Notes: generated by a model not told the origin, from the letters alone. DNA of 64,000 nt from CAYNVQ01 sp964400735 (GCA_964400735.1 CAYNVQ010000001.1:868001-932000); one strand, 5' to 3'; positions 50,113 through 59,660 are shown, counted from the first letter of the stretch. Program-made: numbers and translations.

Positions 50113-51279
50113 TTATTTCAATGTGTTGAACCATATTTCGTTACGGCCGTTGTAAAAATTCGCAACAAAGATATCCAAATCACCATCACCGTCTATATCG
50201 CCCAATGAACAGCCCCGGGTTTCTCCGTCTGTTTTAAACCGCAATCCGCTATCCGTAAATCGAGCAGTGCCGTCATTGAGCCAGATTTGATTGGGCAAAC
50301 CCATATTAGAGATATACGCATCGCTAAATCCGTCTCCATTCAAATCACCCAGCGATACCCAGACAAAAACCATCAAACACAACTCCTGCCTGCTATCTGT
50401 AAAGCGGCCACTGCCGTCATTTAACCACACCGACGCCGGATAGCTTCTTTCTCTATCGCCATTAGTCACAAATGCGTCGATATCACCATCTCCATCCAGA
50501 TCCCCTAAGGTAACATCCATCCCTCTGACCGCCGCAATGACCCGGCTGTCTTCACCTGACCAGTGCTCTACAAAATTTCCATTCCCATCATTGAGTAGGA
50601 CGCTGTAGCCGGTCCCATCCACTTTGACAAAAGCGTCGTGATCGCCATCGCCATCAAGGTCTCCAAGGATAGAGTTCTTAGGAAGGCTAATCCCGCTTTC
50701 AGTAAACCAGCCCATCCCGTCATTTAGATATATTTTTGCCGGACTACGGAAGAAACTTTTCACAAAATCCAAATCACCGTCTGAATCGATATCTGAAACA
50801 TCGATGACATATCCGCCCAAATCTTCCGCATCATCACCAAAGTCCTGGCTTGTTTCTGAAAAAACTGCCTTTCCATCATTTAGGTAAACCTTTGTGGGTT
50901 CATAGGTGTACACATCGTTTTCTCCATAGCCAGCACAGACAAAAACAATATCCGGATCCCCATCATTATCCCAGTCACCGATTCCCATGCCGTGTGTCTG
51001 CCGCGCAAGCTTCTGACCTGAATCTGTAAAATACCCTTTTCCATCGTTTATCAGAACCTGTGAATGGATTTTGGCTCTGTTCGGAAGAACAGCATCCAGG
51101 TCTCCGTCACCATCCAGATCTACAAGCCCTATCTGGAATGTTCGGTTCGGCTCAAAATCCTGATCACTTTTCACGAATGAAACTGGAGGGAGAACCTTAT
51201 CGATTTTTTCTTTTGATCGGCAGGATAGAATAAACAGCAAAACGAGCAACAAAAGACAAGGAAATAAGATTTTTTTCAT
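50113..51279 (-). CDS. VCBS/FG-GAP repeat lipoprotein
   Basis: 388 residues starting MKKILFPCLLLLVLLFILSC, a lipoprotein signal with lipobox LSC and a GGGAGGG ribosome binding site. The rest is about seven FG-GAP/VCBS beta-propeller blades, each with a calcium-binding DLDGDGDLDA-type loop followed by VWLNDGSGRFTDS. Such propellers bind ligands or proteins at the cell surface. The final blade ends FVANFYNGRNEIWFNTLK, a complete repeat, so the C-terminus is probably intact although a relic tail follows directly. Confidence 0.87.
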   Translation of the reverse strand: MKKILFPCLLLLVLLFILSCRSKEKIDKVLPPVSFVKSDQDFEPNRTFQIGLVDLDGDGDLDAVLPNRAKIHSQVLINDGKGYFTDSGQKLARQTHGMGIGDWDNDGDPDIVFVCAGYGENDVYTYEPTKVYLNDGKAVFSETSQDFGDDAEDLGGYVIDVSDIDSDGDLDFVKSFFRSPAKIYLNDGMGWFTESGISLPKNSILGDLDGDGDHDAFVKVDGTGYSVLLNDGNGNFVEHWSGEDSRVIAAVRGMDVTLGDLDGDGDIDAFVTNGDRERSYPASVWLNDGSGRFTDSRQELCLMVFVWVSLGDLNGDGFSDAYISNMGLPNQIWLNDGTARFTDSGLRFKTDGETRGCSLGDIDGDGDLDIFVANFYNGRNEIWFNTLK

Positions 51280-51349
51280 TGTCCCTCCCATTCACTTGAA
51301 AATCCTTAAGGGGACAATAGGGCCTTAGTTTACCTCGCCGCCTTAGTTA

Positions 51350-51420
51350 CCTTTTAACCCAGCCAGCCTCTTCTTTGCATCTTCAACCTCAGCTATCCCC
51401 AGGTCAGCGTCTTTCTGCCG
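51350..51420 (-). repeat. Kinase-TPR 3'-tail relic, copy 4, overlapping a host gene stop
   Basis: The minus strand reads RQKDADLGIAEVEDAKKRLA then GLKG, nearly the full family tail. The gene at 51404 runs into it in another frame: its last codons and its TGA lie in the GACGCTGACCTGG part of the tail. Confidence 0.7.
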
Positions 51421-52108
51421 GATGAATTCTGATGAGAGGACTCCAGTTCTTCATTCCTATCCAGAAAGACTCCTTCAACCTCCCCTCATGTAAAGGATGT
51501 AGGGCCAAAAAGAATCCGACATGCGAAGTAATCAAAGCCATTATTGATGTAGAAGACGATACTGCCTTGAGCTTCTGACTTATCCCCTCAATGAATTCCT
51601 TTCTTTTCTTTCTCGGAAAATACTGAAAAACCAATATGGAATGAGTATCGGCAAATCTTTCAACTTCATCCCAATAGAGATACTTGCTGGAATTTTTGTT
51701 CCCCTTCTTAACCGATTTCACCTCCATTCCATTGTCTGGATCAAAAAAAATGAGATCGGATGCTGCAGAGATGTCAGTCAGTTCTTTGAAATACTGCTCT
51801 CTTTCATCCCTGTCATCTGTAAGCAATGTCGGGTGATAAGTGGCATTTGGAATCATGTCTTTCTTTTCGGCAACATCTATGGATCTTTTATTCTTTTCAA
51901 TCGACCACTTCATTACATCGAACAGGGCGGGATCATACTGGCGCCACTTGTCTGAATCCTGGAGGTACTGAATCTTCCCGCCGTCGTTTCTTTTATCATC
52001 TTCGGTCAGCATCCAGCACAGACAAATCTTGAACTTGGAGTTGGCGATCACTCTTAATATGCCGTATTTCAGGTAGTCGTTCTTGTCGGCGAAGTATTGG
52101 TTCTTCAT
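51404..52108 (-). CDS. Conserved protein of unknown function with an FFDPDNG motif
   Basis: The 234 residues begin MKNQYFADKNDYLKYGILRV, then CLCWMLTEDDKRNDGGKIQY, DLIFFDPDNGMEVKSVKKGN, SSKYLYWDEVERFADTHSIL and VFQYFPRKKRKEF. This layout is that of a widespread hypothetical family whose FFDPDNG strand end resembles the acidic motif of Rossmann-like methyltransferases or nucleases, but no activity is known to me. The last residues (RIHPAERR) are read from the relic tail in a different frame, so the natural C-terminus may be replaced. The downstream order continues to the VCBS gene. Confidence 0.7.
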   Translation of the reverse strand: MKNQYFADKNDYLKYGILRVIANSKFKICLCWMLTEDDKRNDGGKIQYLQDSDKWRQYDPALFDVMKWSIEKNKRSIDVAEKKDMIPNATYHPTLLTDDRDEREQYFKELTDISAASDLIFFDPDNGMEVKSVKKGNKNSSKYLYWDEVERFADTHSILVFQYFPRKKRKEFIEGISQKLKAVSSSTSIMALITSHVGFFLALHPLHEGRLKESFWIGMKNWSPLIRIHPAERR

Positions 52109-52132
52109 TTGTCCGCTATTTACCTCAACCCG

Positions 52133-55100
52133 CTAGTCTTTTTTCAGCCTCTTTAGTGCCTCTTTCGCATCTTCCACCTCAGCAATACCAGGGTCAGCGT
52201 CCTTCCACATCTCTAGAAACTTCTCTGTGTTTTCAATTGCTTTAGAGCGGTTGCCCAGCTTTTCGTAAATCTCACCAAGCCTAAAGTAACTTCTTGCCCA
52301 GAGGTCCCCAAAGTAAAGTTTCCCTGTCGTGAGGCTTAACCCCCTTTCGTAAGATTGCCGGGCCGCTTCAAGATCTCCAGCCATAAGCTGCGCCTCTCCC
52401 AAATAGTAGAGATACAGGATGTGATCTTCAATCCACTCTCTCTCATAGTCTCGCGATTCCCATGCACGTTTCAATATTTTCACCGCGCTTTCCAATTTAT
52501 TCTGGGCGAGATCGGCGAGGCCATCGAAAATGAGGATCTCACGGGTATAAGGAGTATCAGCTAAATTAAAGGCTTCGAGCTGTTTTTCCACCAGACTTGC
52601 GGCCTCCCGGATTTTCTCTGGCTGTTGAGTTTTATAGAAAACAAGACTCTGTATAATCAATGATCTAATTTGGAAATTAAGGTCCTCCTGTTCTATTGCT
52701 TTCTCCCATAAAGTTTGGGCCTCGGCAAGCGCTTCTTTATATTTTTCCAACGCAAAATCACAAAATCCCATCAGAGCATGAAAGTTAAGCATAAAATATT
52801 GAATTTTTCCCTCTTCTGCCAAAACCAGTCCGACTTGAATGAATGATAACGCCTTTTCATACTTGCCCTGAGCAAGATTGAGGAGAGTCAGCCAGTAATT
52901 CGCAGCTATCTTCAAATTCTCGTCAAGCCATTTTTCATATTCCTTTTCAGCTGCTTCGAAATTGCCTTTAATGTGGTCAAAAATTCCCATCATGAACATT
53001 CTAGGATTCAATTCAATGGCTTTTCGAGCTTCAGCGCTGGCTTCTTCCATCCTTCCATCGAGGATATATGTAAGGGCTAATTGTCGCCTTATAATTGCAT
53101 TATCAGAAACATATTCGATGTAGTCCCTTAAGGCTTCCCTCGCTTTTTCATACTCTCCCTTGGCCATGAAATTAGATGCTAGAGAATCATATGTTCCGAG
53201 TAGCTCCGTTCTATTTTTTCGGGCAATCTCGTAATGACGGATGGCATTGTCATAATCCAGAAGGTTTGTATAATAGAGCGCAATCTGGTGATTGATTAAA
53301 TTGTTTTCAGGATAATCTTTGAGAAGTTCCTTAGATATAGCTAAAGCCTTATTATAATCATGATCGATACTTGCGCTGCATTGGGCTTCTATAATTTTTT
53401 TCTCTTTGTAGGTGAGTCGATCACTTTTCTCCAGTGCTTTGCTTAAATATTCTTTGACCTTATCCTGGCCTCCCCCCATGTTGTAATAAGCGCTGGCGAG
53501 AGACCTATAAGCCATGGCAAAGTCAGGATCGATCTCTATGGCTCTTTCGAAAAGAGGAATGCTGGCGTCCCAATCTCTCGTCTTAAAAAGGGCCCTCCCT
53601 TCCCTGTAATAACGATAGGCTTCAGGGGAGTTGGTTGTGATAACACCAACTTCCTTATCCCGGTCAGCGGAGATTTGAGCTGCCGTAAGATTAAAATTAG
53701 GTTTGATTTTGCGCGTGAGCTCATCCACCATAGAAGGGATACTTTCTTCCCCCTCTCCCTCCACTCGATCCGAAGCAATAACCTCTCTTTTTTTGAAGTC
53801 ATATAGAGAATAATCTATACGGAAAGACCCTCCTGGGGTGCTGAAGCTTCCTGTTAAAATGTGGGAGGCCCCCAATGTTGAGGAAACAGAGCTCAGGTTT
53901 TCGTCCGAATATCTATTCAATCCGAGTAAATTGTGTTTTTCTAGGACCCCCACGATTTGAGTGAAGTCAAAGACATTTATATATTTCGATTGTGAAATAT
54001 CTGTGATGATATAGTCGCATAGAGTTTCTCTCCAATGATCATTGCTCTGATCTCCGGAGCCATTACGGAAGAATAGCACAGCAAGGGAGGGTTTGTCAGA
54101 GGATACTGGAGCAACAGTTCCTCCTGCCCAAGGTTTCCAGATTATAAACCCGATAACAGCTAGAGCAATAACGGCAAAGGCCGGGATGAATATCTTTTTC
54201 ATACTGAACTGGACTGTTATCTCGCGGGAGGTCAGAGTTTTTTTCCTAGGAATGTCTCTATCAGTTGTCGGTAGTCCTTGTTCTATTTTTTCCAGCTCAG
54301 ACTTGACTTCACCGGCATTCTGAAAGCGGTTTTCTTTGTCTTTTTCCAAGCATTTGAGGATGACCCTGTTGAAATCATCTGGAATTTGCGGATTGAAATC
54401 CTTAGGTTCTTTCGGGCTTTCGGTTTTTTGTTTGACTCCGACAGTTAAGGGAGTGTCCCCATCAAACGGCACCCGGTCAGTCAGCATTTCATAAATAATT
54501 ATCCCCAAAGAATATATATCGGAACGTTGATCTACCTCTTTACCCTCTACTTGTTCTGGTGACATATACTGTGGAGTTCCTATCATGACTCCAGAACCGG
54601 TGATACTTTTTCCCTTCACAGCTCTGGCTATACCAAAATCCATGATCTTAGCATTCCCGCCTCGGTCGATCATGATGTTATTGGGCTTTAGGTCACGATG
54701 TATTACACCCAAGCTGTGGGCTTCGGCTAATCCATCGCAAATCTGCTTGGCAATGGAAATGGTTTTGCCTAAGGTAAGCTGCCCGGTCTGACGTATTAGC
54801 CCTTTCAGATCCTGGCCGGAGATATATTCCATAGTGATAAAATGGAGGCCCTTTTCCTCACCCAGGTCATACATCCGACAAACATTTTTATGGGTTATCT
54901 TCCTTGCACTCGTCAATTCGTTTCGGAATCTTTCTATCGTTTTTTTATCGCTGGCAAATTCAGGTTTAATCAACTTGAGAGCGATCTCTTCTTTGGTCTT
55001 TATGTCTTCAACCCTATAAACTCTCCCCATCCCTCCTTTGCCCAGTCCTTCGATAATCTCATATCTTCCTGCAAACGTTGTTCCTCTTGTTAGCTCTTCC

Positions 55101-55219
55101 ATGGGTGTTTCCAACGTTTCCGTGACTTCGATTTCCTCAATGGATGGAAGTTGAGTACCACATTCCCCACAGAATTTCAGGGTATCTGGATTATCGGTGT
55201 TACATTTAGGACATTTCAT
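52133..55219 (-). CDS. Ser/Thr protein kinase with zinc ribbon, TM helix, FlgO-like domain and TPRs
   Basis: The 1028-residue protein starts with a zinc ribbon (MKCPKCNTDNPDTLKFCGEC), followed by a Pkn2/PknB-type kinase (residues about 50-310: GLGKGGMGRVYRVED, ALKLI, HRDLKPNNIMIDRGG, MDFGIAR, GTPQYMSPEQ). A single transmembrane helix (IFIPAFAVIALAVIGFIIW) leads to an extracytoplasmic FlgO/TolB-N-like domain (SLAVLFFRNGSGDQSNDHWR) and about ten TPRs. The C-terminus WKDADPGIAEVEDAKEALKR is the tail found as relics elsewhere in this window. Two bases separate it from the preceding TPR gene, so they form an operon. A signalling receptor role is likely. Confidence 0.9.
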   Translation of the reverse strand: MKCPKCNTDNPDTLKFCGECGTQLPSIEEIEVTETLETPMEELTRGTTFAGRYEIIEGLGKGGMGRVYRVEDIKTKEEIALKLIKPEFASDKKTIERFRNELTSARKITHKNVCRMYDLGEEKGLHFITMEYISGQDLKGLIRQTGQLTLGKTISIAKQICDGLAEAHSLGVIHRDLKPNNIMIDRGGNAKIMDFGIARAVKGKSITGSGVMIGTPQYMSPEQVEGKEVDQRSDIYSLGIIIYEMLTDRVPFDGDTPLTVGVKQKTESPKEPKDFNPQIPDDFNRVILKCLEKDKENRFQNAGEVKSELEKIEQGLPTTDRDIPRKKTLTSREITVQFSMKKIFIPAFAVIALAVIGFIIWKPWAGGTVAPVSSDKPSLAVLFFRNGSGDQSNDHWRETLCDYIITDISQSKYINVFDFTQIVGVLEKHNLLGLNRYSDENLSSVSSTLGASHILTGSFSTPGGSFRIDYSLYDFKKREVIASDRVEGEGEESIPSMVDELTRKIKPNFNLTAAQISADRDKEVGVITTNSPEAYRYYREGRALFKTRDWDASIPLFERAIEIDPDFAMAYRSLASAYYNMGGGQDKVKEYLSKALEKSDRLTYKEKKIIEAQCSASIDHDYNKALAISKELLKDYPENNLINHQIALYYTNLLDYDNAIRHYEIARKNRTELLGTYDSLASNFMAKGEYEKAREALRDYIEYVSDNAIIRRQLALTYILDGRMEEASAEARKAIELNPRMFMMGIFDHIKGNFEAAEKEYEKWLDENLKIAANYWLTLLNLAQGKYEKALSFIQVGLVLAEEGKIQYFMLNFHALMGFCDFALEKYKEALAEAQTLWEKAIEQEDLNFQIRSLIIQSLVFYKTQQPEKIREAASLVEKQLEAFNLADTPYTREILIFDGLADLAQNKLESAVKILKRAWESRDYEREWIEDHILYLYYLGEAQLMAGDLEAARQSYERGLSLTTGKLYFGDLWARSYFRLGEIYEKLGNRSKAIENTEKFLEMWKDADPGIAEVEDAKEALKRLKKD

Positions 55220-55221
55220 TC

Positions 55222-57135
55222 TTACACCTCAAAATTTTGCCATTCGTGTTTGACTCTTTTCATGAGCCTCTTGAAGCGGGGCTCGCCGCGGATATTTTCA
55301 AGGAAAGGATCATATTCGGCCAAGAAAGGATAATTGATGAATCCGCGATCAACAGCGTATTCCAACCACTCCAGTGCCTTTTTGTGCTCTCCTACAAGGG
55401 CATAATTTTGAGTCGCCACCCAACTTGCAGTAGTATCCCACTCTGCAAAAGTCTGTGCTGCTTCCGAAAACATACTGAGCGCTTTTTCCTTTTTCTCTTC
55501 TAACGCATATCGAGTAAACAACATATACCCTGTATTGAAATGATCAGGATTGTCTTTTGCCATTTGATCAGTTAAGGGGATTGCCTCGCTTTCCTTGCCG
55601 CTCATAAAAAGCGAGAGCGCGTAAAAGCATCGCCCGTAAACGCTTTTTGTGTCAAACTCATAAAATTTACGGAAAGAAGGGACTGCGTCTTCGAAGTGCC
55701 CCCTCATCCATGAAGTTAATCCTTTTACCCAATATGTATGAGGAGTTAATGGATCTATCAAGAGCAACCTGTTAATCAACTCATCTGAACTTTCAGTTTT
55801 ACCCAACAGTGCATTCATCCAGATGAGATGGTCTATCGCTTCGGGATTATTCGGCTCAATCTCGACCGCACGTTTTGTGTAGCTATACGATTTTTTTGCA
55901 TCGCCCCTTTTGTAAGCTATTAAACCTTTAAGCTGGAATCCAAAAAAAGAATCGGGATCCAAATGGAATATTTTATTGACATAGTCTTCCGATTTATCGA
56001 GGTATTTTAAGTCGTAATATACACCTACATTCACATAGAACCAGTTGATGTAACCCAGACCCCAGTAGAGCAAAACATTATCATCGACTATATTTAAGCC
56101 TTCTTCTAGGATCTTTTCTGCGTTTTGGAGAGATTCTTTTGTGTATTTATGAATTTCCTGTTTTGCCCTGAACCAGTACTCCAGAGCCCGCGAATCTTGG
56201 AACGAACGGGATTCCATTTTATTTTTTTCTTCAGGACTCAACTTTAATTTAAGAGTTTCGACAATGGAGCGAGATACCTTTTCCTGGATATCGAATACAT
56301 CATCCATGGTCCCGCTGTACTTCTCCGCCCACAGATGAATATCAGTCTCGGCATCTATCAACTGAGCCGTGATTCTGAGGTCATTTCCAACCTTCCTTAC
56401 GCTTCCCTCTAAAGCGTATTGAGCATTCAATTCTTCCCCAATGGTTTTTGTGTTTTTTTTGGTTCCCTTCAAGGTCATCGCTGAATTACGGGAAATCACG
56501 CACAGCTCGATAATTTGGGAAAGGTCTGTGATGATTTCTTCCGTAAGCCCATCACTAAAATATTCATTATTTCTGTCAGGACTCATATCTACAAAAGGTA
56601 AAACGACAATCGAACATTTGGCTTTTGGAAAACTGATTGGCTTTTCTTTTTTTGATTTCAAAGCTTCGGCTTTTTTCTCTGCTTCAGGAGCACTTGCTGC
56701 CCACTGTAGTGACTTAAAGATAAGCCAGGCTATGCCCAAGCAAAGAGCGACCATCCCAATGAGCAGCATATTGATGGATTCTCCCATCATTACAAATATG
56801 AATTTCAAATCAATGACTAATGTAAGAAGGATAATTAACGGAACAACAAGAACTTCAACTTTTACCTTGCCTGGTCTCTTCTCTGCTCCCTTAAACCACC
56901 GCCAGATCAAAGTCGCAATCAGAGCCCCGGCAAGTGTAACGATACAGATATCCACGATCTGGTAGGATAAATGATAGTGATTTACGAGAATATGATGTGC
57001 CACCTCGATGATGACAACACCACTGCCAACAAAAGCCGCAAGAGTTGCGATAATCTTTCGTTTCTTTAGCTTCCCCATCAAAGAGTTCGGAGGATATTCC
57101 TTAGAATCAGACGAAAATTTTTTTCCTTGGTGCAT
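55222..57135 (-). CDS. Membrane protein with FlgO-like domain and TPRs
   Basis: 637 residues with about four N-terminal membrane helices (IATLAAFVGSGVVIIEVAHH, IVDICIVTLAGALIATLIWR, VEVLVVPLIILLTLVIDLKF, MLLIGMVALCLGIAWLIFKS), then a FlgO/TolB-like domain (CSIVVLPFVDMSPDRNNEYF, SDGLTEEIITDLSQI, ALEGSVRKVGNDLRITAQLI) as in bacterial adenylate-cyclase-associated TPR proteins, and TPRs to the end. No catalytic domain is present. It ends two bases before the kinase start. The shared FlgO-like domain suggests that the two proteins are related by fusion and may interact. Confidence 0.85.
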   Translation of the reverse strand: MHQGKKFSSDSKEYPPNSLMGKLKKRKIIATLAAFVGSGVVIIEVAHHILVNHYHLSYQIVDICIVTLAGALIATLIWRWFKGAEKRPGKVKVEVLVVPLIILLTLVIDLKFIFVMMGESINMLLIGMVALCLGIAWLIFKSLQWAASAPEAEKKAEALKSKKEKPISFPKAKCSIVVLPFVDMSPDRNNEYFSDGLTEEIITDLSQIIELCVISRNSAMTLKGTKKNTKTIGEELNAQYALEGSVRKVGNDLRITAQLIDAETDIHLWAEKYSGTMDDVFDIQEKVSRSIVETLKLKLSPEEKNKMESRSFQDSRALEYWFRAKQEIHKYTKESLQNAEKILEEGLNIVDDNVLLYWGLGYINWFYVNVGVYYDLKYLDKSEDYVNKIFHLDPDSFFGFQLKGLIAYKRGDAKKSYSYTKRAVEIEPNNPEAIDHLIWMNALLGKTESSDELINRLLLIDPLTPHTYWVKGLTSWMRGHFEDAVPSFRKFYEFDTKSVYGRCFYALSLFMSGKESEAIPLTDQMAKDNPDHFNTGYMLFTRYALEEKKEKALSMFSEAAQTFAEWDTTASWVATQNYALVGEHKKALEWLEYAVDRGFINYPFLAEYDPFLENIRGEPRFKRLMKRVKHEWQNFEV

Positions 57136-57340
57136 TTACTCCCCAAAATACTCTCTATTTTTATTACAAAGGGAAACTTGCTGTCAAATTAGTATTGATG
57201 GCCAAAATTCCTTTTGACCATATTTTGACCAAATATAGTTAAAAACTGCATAATTATGTTAAAAATTGTTAAAAATGGGGATTAGCAAAAATGTGGTCTA
57301 AGTTATTGATTATTAACGTAACTAGCTGATAATAAAAGAG

Positions 57341-57416
57341 TACGCCCGGCAGGATTCGAACCCATTGGGCCTTCTGATTCGTAGTCAGACGCTCTATCCT
57401 TCTGAGTCAATGGAGC
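57341..57416 (-). pseudogene. Degenerate tRNA-Arg(ACG)
   Basis: Minus strand, 76 bases with the complete order of a tRNA: D arm ACTCAGAAGGATAGAGC, anticodon stem TCTGA/TCAGA with loop CTACGAA (ACG), TTCGAAT loop and 3' end CGGGCGTA. The acceptor 5' strand GCTCCAT pairs poorly with CGGGCGT (three mismatches), and 12 instead of 10 bases separate the anticodon stem from the T loop. It is probably not functional. TTTTGACCATATTTTGACC lies on its 3' side (57213-57230), as near the scar at 49274. Confidence 0.75.
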
Positions 57417-57454
57417 ATTGTATCTAGTTGAAATTATTACCCGTGAAAATTAAA

Positions 57455-57856
57455 ATGGAAAAAATTCGAAAATCATTTCTTGCAGTCGTATGCATCGGGA
57501 TATTAGCCTTTTCGATCATGAGTATTCTCTCCCTTATTCTGGAAAGCACAAAACCGCAAAGATCTACTGCTAAAATCTTTTCCCATATCCTCGAGGAAGA
57601 AAGAACAATGTATACCTCCCTTCCTGACGGGTATGCAGCCTCAGAAAAAATGTATCCTATCCTTTATGTACTGGATGCCGAGGGAGAGACTCTTTTTCCA
57701 AAATGTGTTTCGACGGTCAAGGACTTGAATGCGAAGGAAATTGTACCTTCGTATGCCCCGAAGGGATTCACCAACAAATTGGAAATTCTCGAAGGGGAAG
57801 GACACGTTCCAGCCGGCAGCCTGGCAAGAGGCCTCCAGTATATATTTCAGCGGTGA
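57455..57856 (+). pseudogene. Internally deleted esterase-family relic
   Basis: The frame opens with a membrane or signal segment (FLAVVCIGILAFSIMSILSL), continues SHILEEERTMYTSLPDGYAA and PILYVLDAEGETLF, the N-terminal strands of Fes/esterase-D-like hydrolases, and then jumps to NKLEILEGEGHVPAGSLARG LQYIF-type sequence, which is the C-terminal catalytic-His region. The GxSxGG nucleophile elbow and about 150 residues between are missing. The frame is still open, so the deletion was in frame, but the product cannot be an active hydrolase. The start (ATG 57455, or TTG 57428) is uncertain. Confidence 0.65.
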
Positions 57857-57872
57857 CCCTCACGGTTAAACT

Positions 57873-59660
57873 CTACAGTTTTGCTTTTTCTTGTTCGATG
57901 AACCAATCGATGTGTTTTTCGAGTAGGAAAAGCGGCATGGCCCCATTTCCCAATACGGCTTGATGGTACTTTTTTATATCGAATTTATCACCAAGCTCAT
58001 TCTCCGCTTTGGCACGGAGCTCCATCATCTTGATGCTTCCCAGCTTGTAACCTAGCGCCTGGGCCGGTGTTCGGACCGAATAGCGAAGACTTTCCGTGTA
58101 TATCTGTGTTTCCGATTCAATCATGTGTTCCTGCATGAATTCCACAGCCCTGGAGCGAGGCCATTCGAAATAGTTCATCCCCGTGTCCACAACCAAACGA
58201 GTGGCCAACATCATGTCCAGCATGTGTCTCCCGATCAGGCTGTAGGAATCCTCAAAAAGCCCCATTTCCAATCCCAGCCATGCGGCGTATTCTGCCCAGC
58301 CTTCGTTGAAAGCATTGGGAAGAAAATACTTACGGAATTCCGGGATCTCTTCGTTTTCTATTTGAGAAGCGATGTGAAAATGATGTCCTGGCACGAGTTC
58401 ATGATAGATGAGCGCTTCAGCCATCAAGAGGGAACGCTCGTTGAGTTTGGAGCCGTTGTACATGTAATAGCCCTTGGGATCCTGTACAGTCGGCTGCTGG
58501 TAGTAGCCGAATGTCATGGAGCCCTCCAGCTCCGGGGCCAGCCTTTTCACTCCATAAGGAGCTTTTGGAACAGTGCTGAAGTAATCTGGGATTTTAGCAT
58601 CCATCAATTCCACATAGGACATCAATTTCTTTTCGATTTCCTCGGGTGTCTTGGGAAAGAACCGTTCATCGGTCTTGAGAAATTGGCGGAATTCTGCCAT
58701 CGTTCCTTCAAAGCCCAATGATTCCTTGATGGCCTCGATTTTTGCCTCGATCTTTTTCACTTCATCCAAGCCGATCTGATGAATTTCCTCTGGAGATAAA
58801 TCCAATGTGGTGTTGACCTTGACAAGATAGGTGTAATAGTCCTTCCTCCCTGGATATTGCCAGAGTCCGACTGCATCAGGGGCTTGATCGCGGTATTCGC
58901 CGCCGATGAACTCCCCATAGTCTTGCAGGGCTGAATAAACTTCGGTGTCGATATAATTTTTGATTGATTCCTGGAAGGTCTTGGCCTCATTTTCCTCGAT
59001 TCCGGATAGACGGTCGTTTTTGACATAAAGCGGGCTCTGCTCCCCTCTGACGAGAAGGTATTTCAGGAAAGGGCTCACCATCGTGAACATCTCTTTGGGA
59101 AGAATAATCCCCTTTTTGAGTTGTTCTTCTGTTAACGCCTGAGCAGTGCGGATAAAGGCGGGATATTGTTCCAGGAGATTCAGGTATGATTCGAGGTCCT
59201 CTCTATCTTTGAACGTGTATCCTGTGTAGGCCCGCTGGATGTAGGAAATGTATCCGGAGACAGGTGGTATGAGAAAGCCGTACCAGTAGTATTTCGGGGC
59301 TATGATCTCATTCTCCAGTTGCCACTTCAATATTTCATAGTTGATCCAGTCTTCATGGCTGATTTCTTCGGAGTTGATAGACGAAAGTTCCTCCATTATG
59401 GTTTCTGAAAATGCTGCTTCCTTTCTCGCTTTATCGAGGGAAATATCCGGTAAAGCTTTGATGTTTTTCCCCTCCAGCATATCCTGGAAAGGATTGTCCG
59501 CCTTTTTGTGAGACCAGTACTTCTCTACGATCGAATGAAACCGGGAGGTCATTTCTGCTGATGGATCTATCGTCCTTTTTTGGCAGGATGAAAAATTTAT
59601 GGTTATGGACAGAATTCCGAAGCAAACCCATAAAAGTCTTATGTTTGTTTTCTTTTTCAT
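57873..59660 (-). CDS. DUF885 family protein, putative metallopeptidase lipoprotein
   Basis: The ATG at 59660 has GAGAGGG upstream and opens a lipoprotein signal (LLWVCFGILSITINFSSC, lipobox FSSC). The 595-residue protein has the DUF885 hallmark YHELVPGHHFHIA (a zinc-binding HE-x-x-PGHH motif), PNAFNEGWAEYAAWLGLEMG and the C-terminal PAQALGYKLGSIKMMELRAK. DUF885 proteins are gluzincin-like peptidases of uncertain substrate, usually periplasmic. It is divergent from the MttB-like gene over a 150-base spacer and convergent with the esterase relic. Confidence 0.85.
   Translation of the reverse strand: MKKKTNIRLLWVCFGILSITINFSSCQKRTIDPSAEMTSRFHSIVEKYWSHKKADNPFQDMLEGKNIKALPDISLDKARKEAAFSETIMEELSSINSEEISHEDWINYEILKWQLENEIIAPKYYWYGFLIPPVSGYISYIQRAYTGYTFKDREDLESYLNLLEQYPAFIRTAQALTEEQLKKGIILPKEMFTMVSPFLKYLLVRGEQSPLYVKNDRLSGIEENEAKTFQESIKNYIDTEVYSALQDYGEFIGGEYRDQAPDAVGLWQYPGRKDYYTYLVKVNTTLDLSPEEIHQIGLDEVKKIEAKIEAIKESLGFEGTMAEFRQFLKTDERFFPKTPEEIEKKLMSYVELMDAKIPDYFSTVPKAPYGVKRLAPELEGSMTFGYYQQPTVQDPKGYYMYNGSKLNERSLLMAEALIYHELVPGHHFHIASQIENEEIPEFRKYFLPNAFNEGWAEYAAWLGLEMGLFEDSYSLIGRHMLDMMLATRLVVDTGMNYFEWPRSRAVEFMQEHMIESETQIYTESLRYSVRTPAQALGYKLGSIKMMELRAKAENELGDKFDIKKYHQAVLGNGAMPLFLLEKHIDWFIEQEKAKL

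Noticed and set aside
57341..57416. Functional tRNA-Arg(ACG)
   Set aside because: Three mismatches in the acceptor stem and a 2-base expansion before the T loop make function unlikely, although the anticodon arm is intact.
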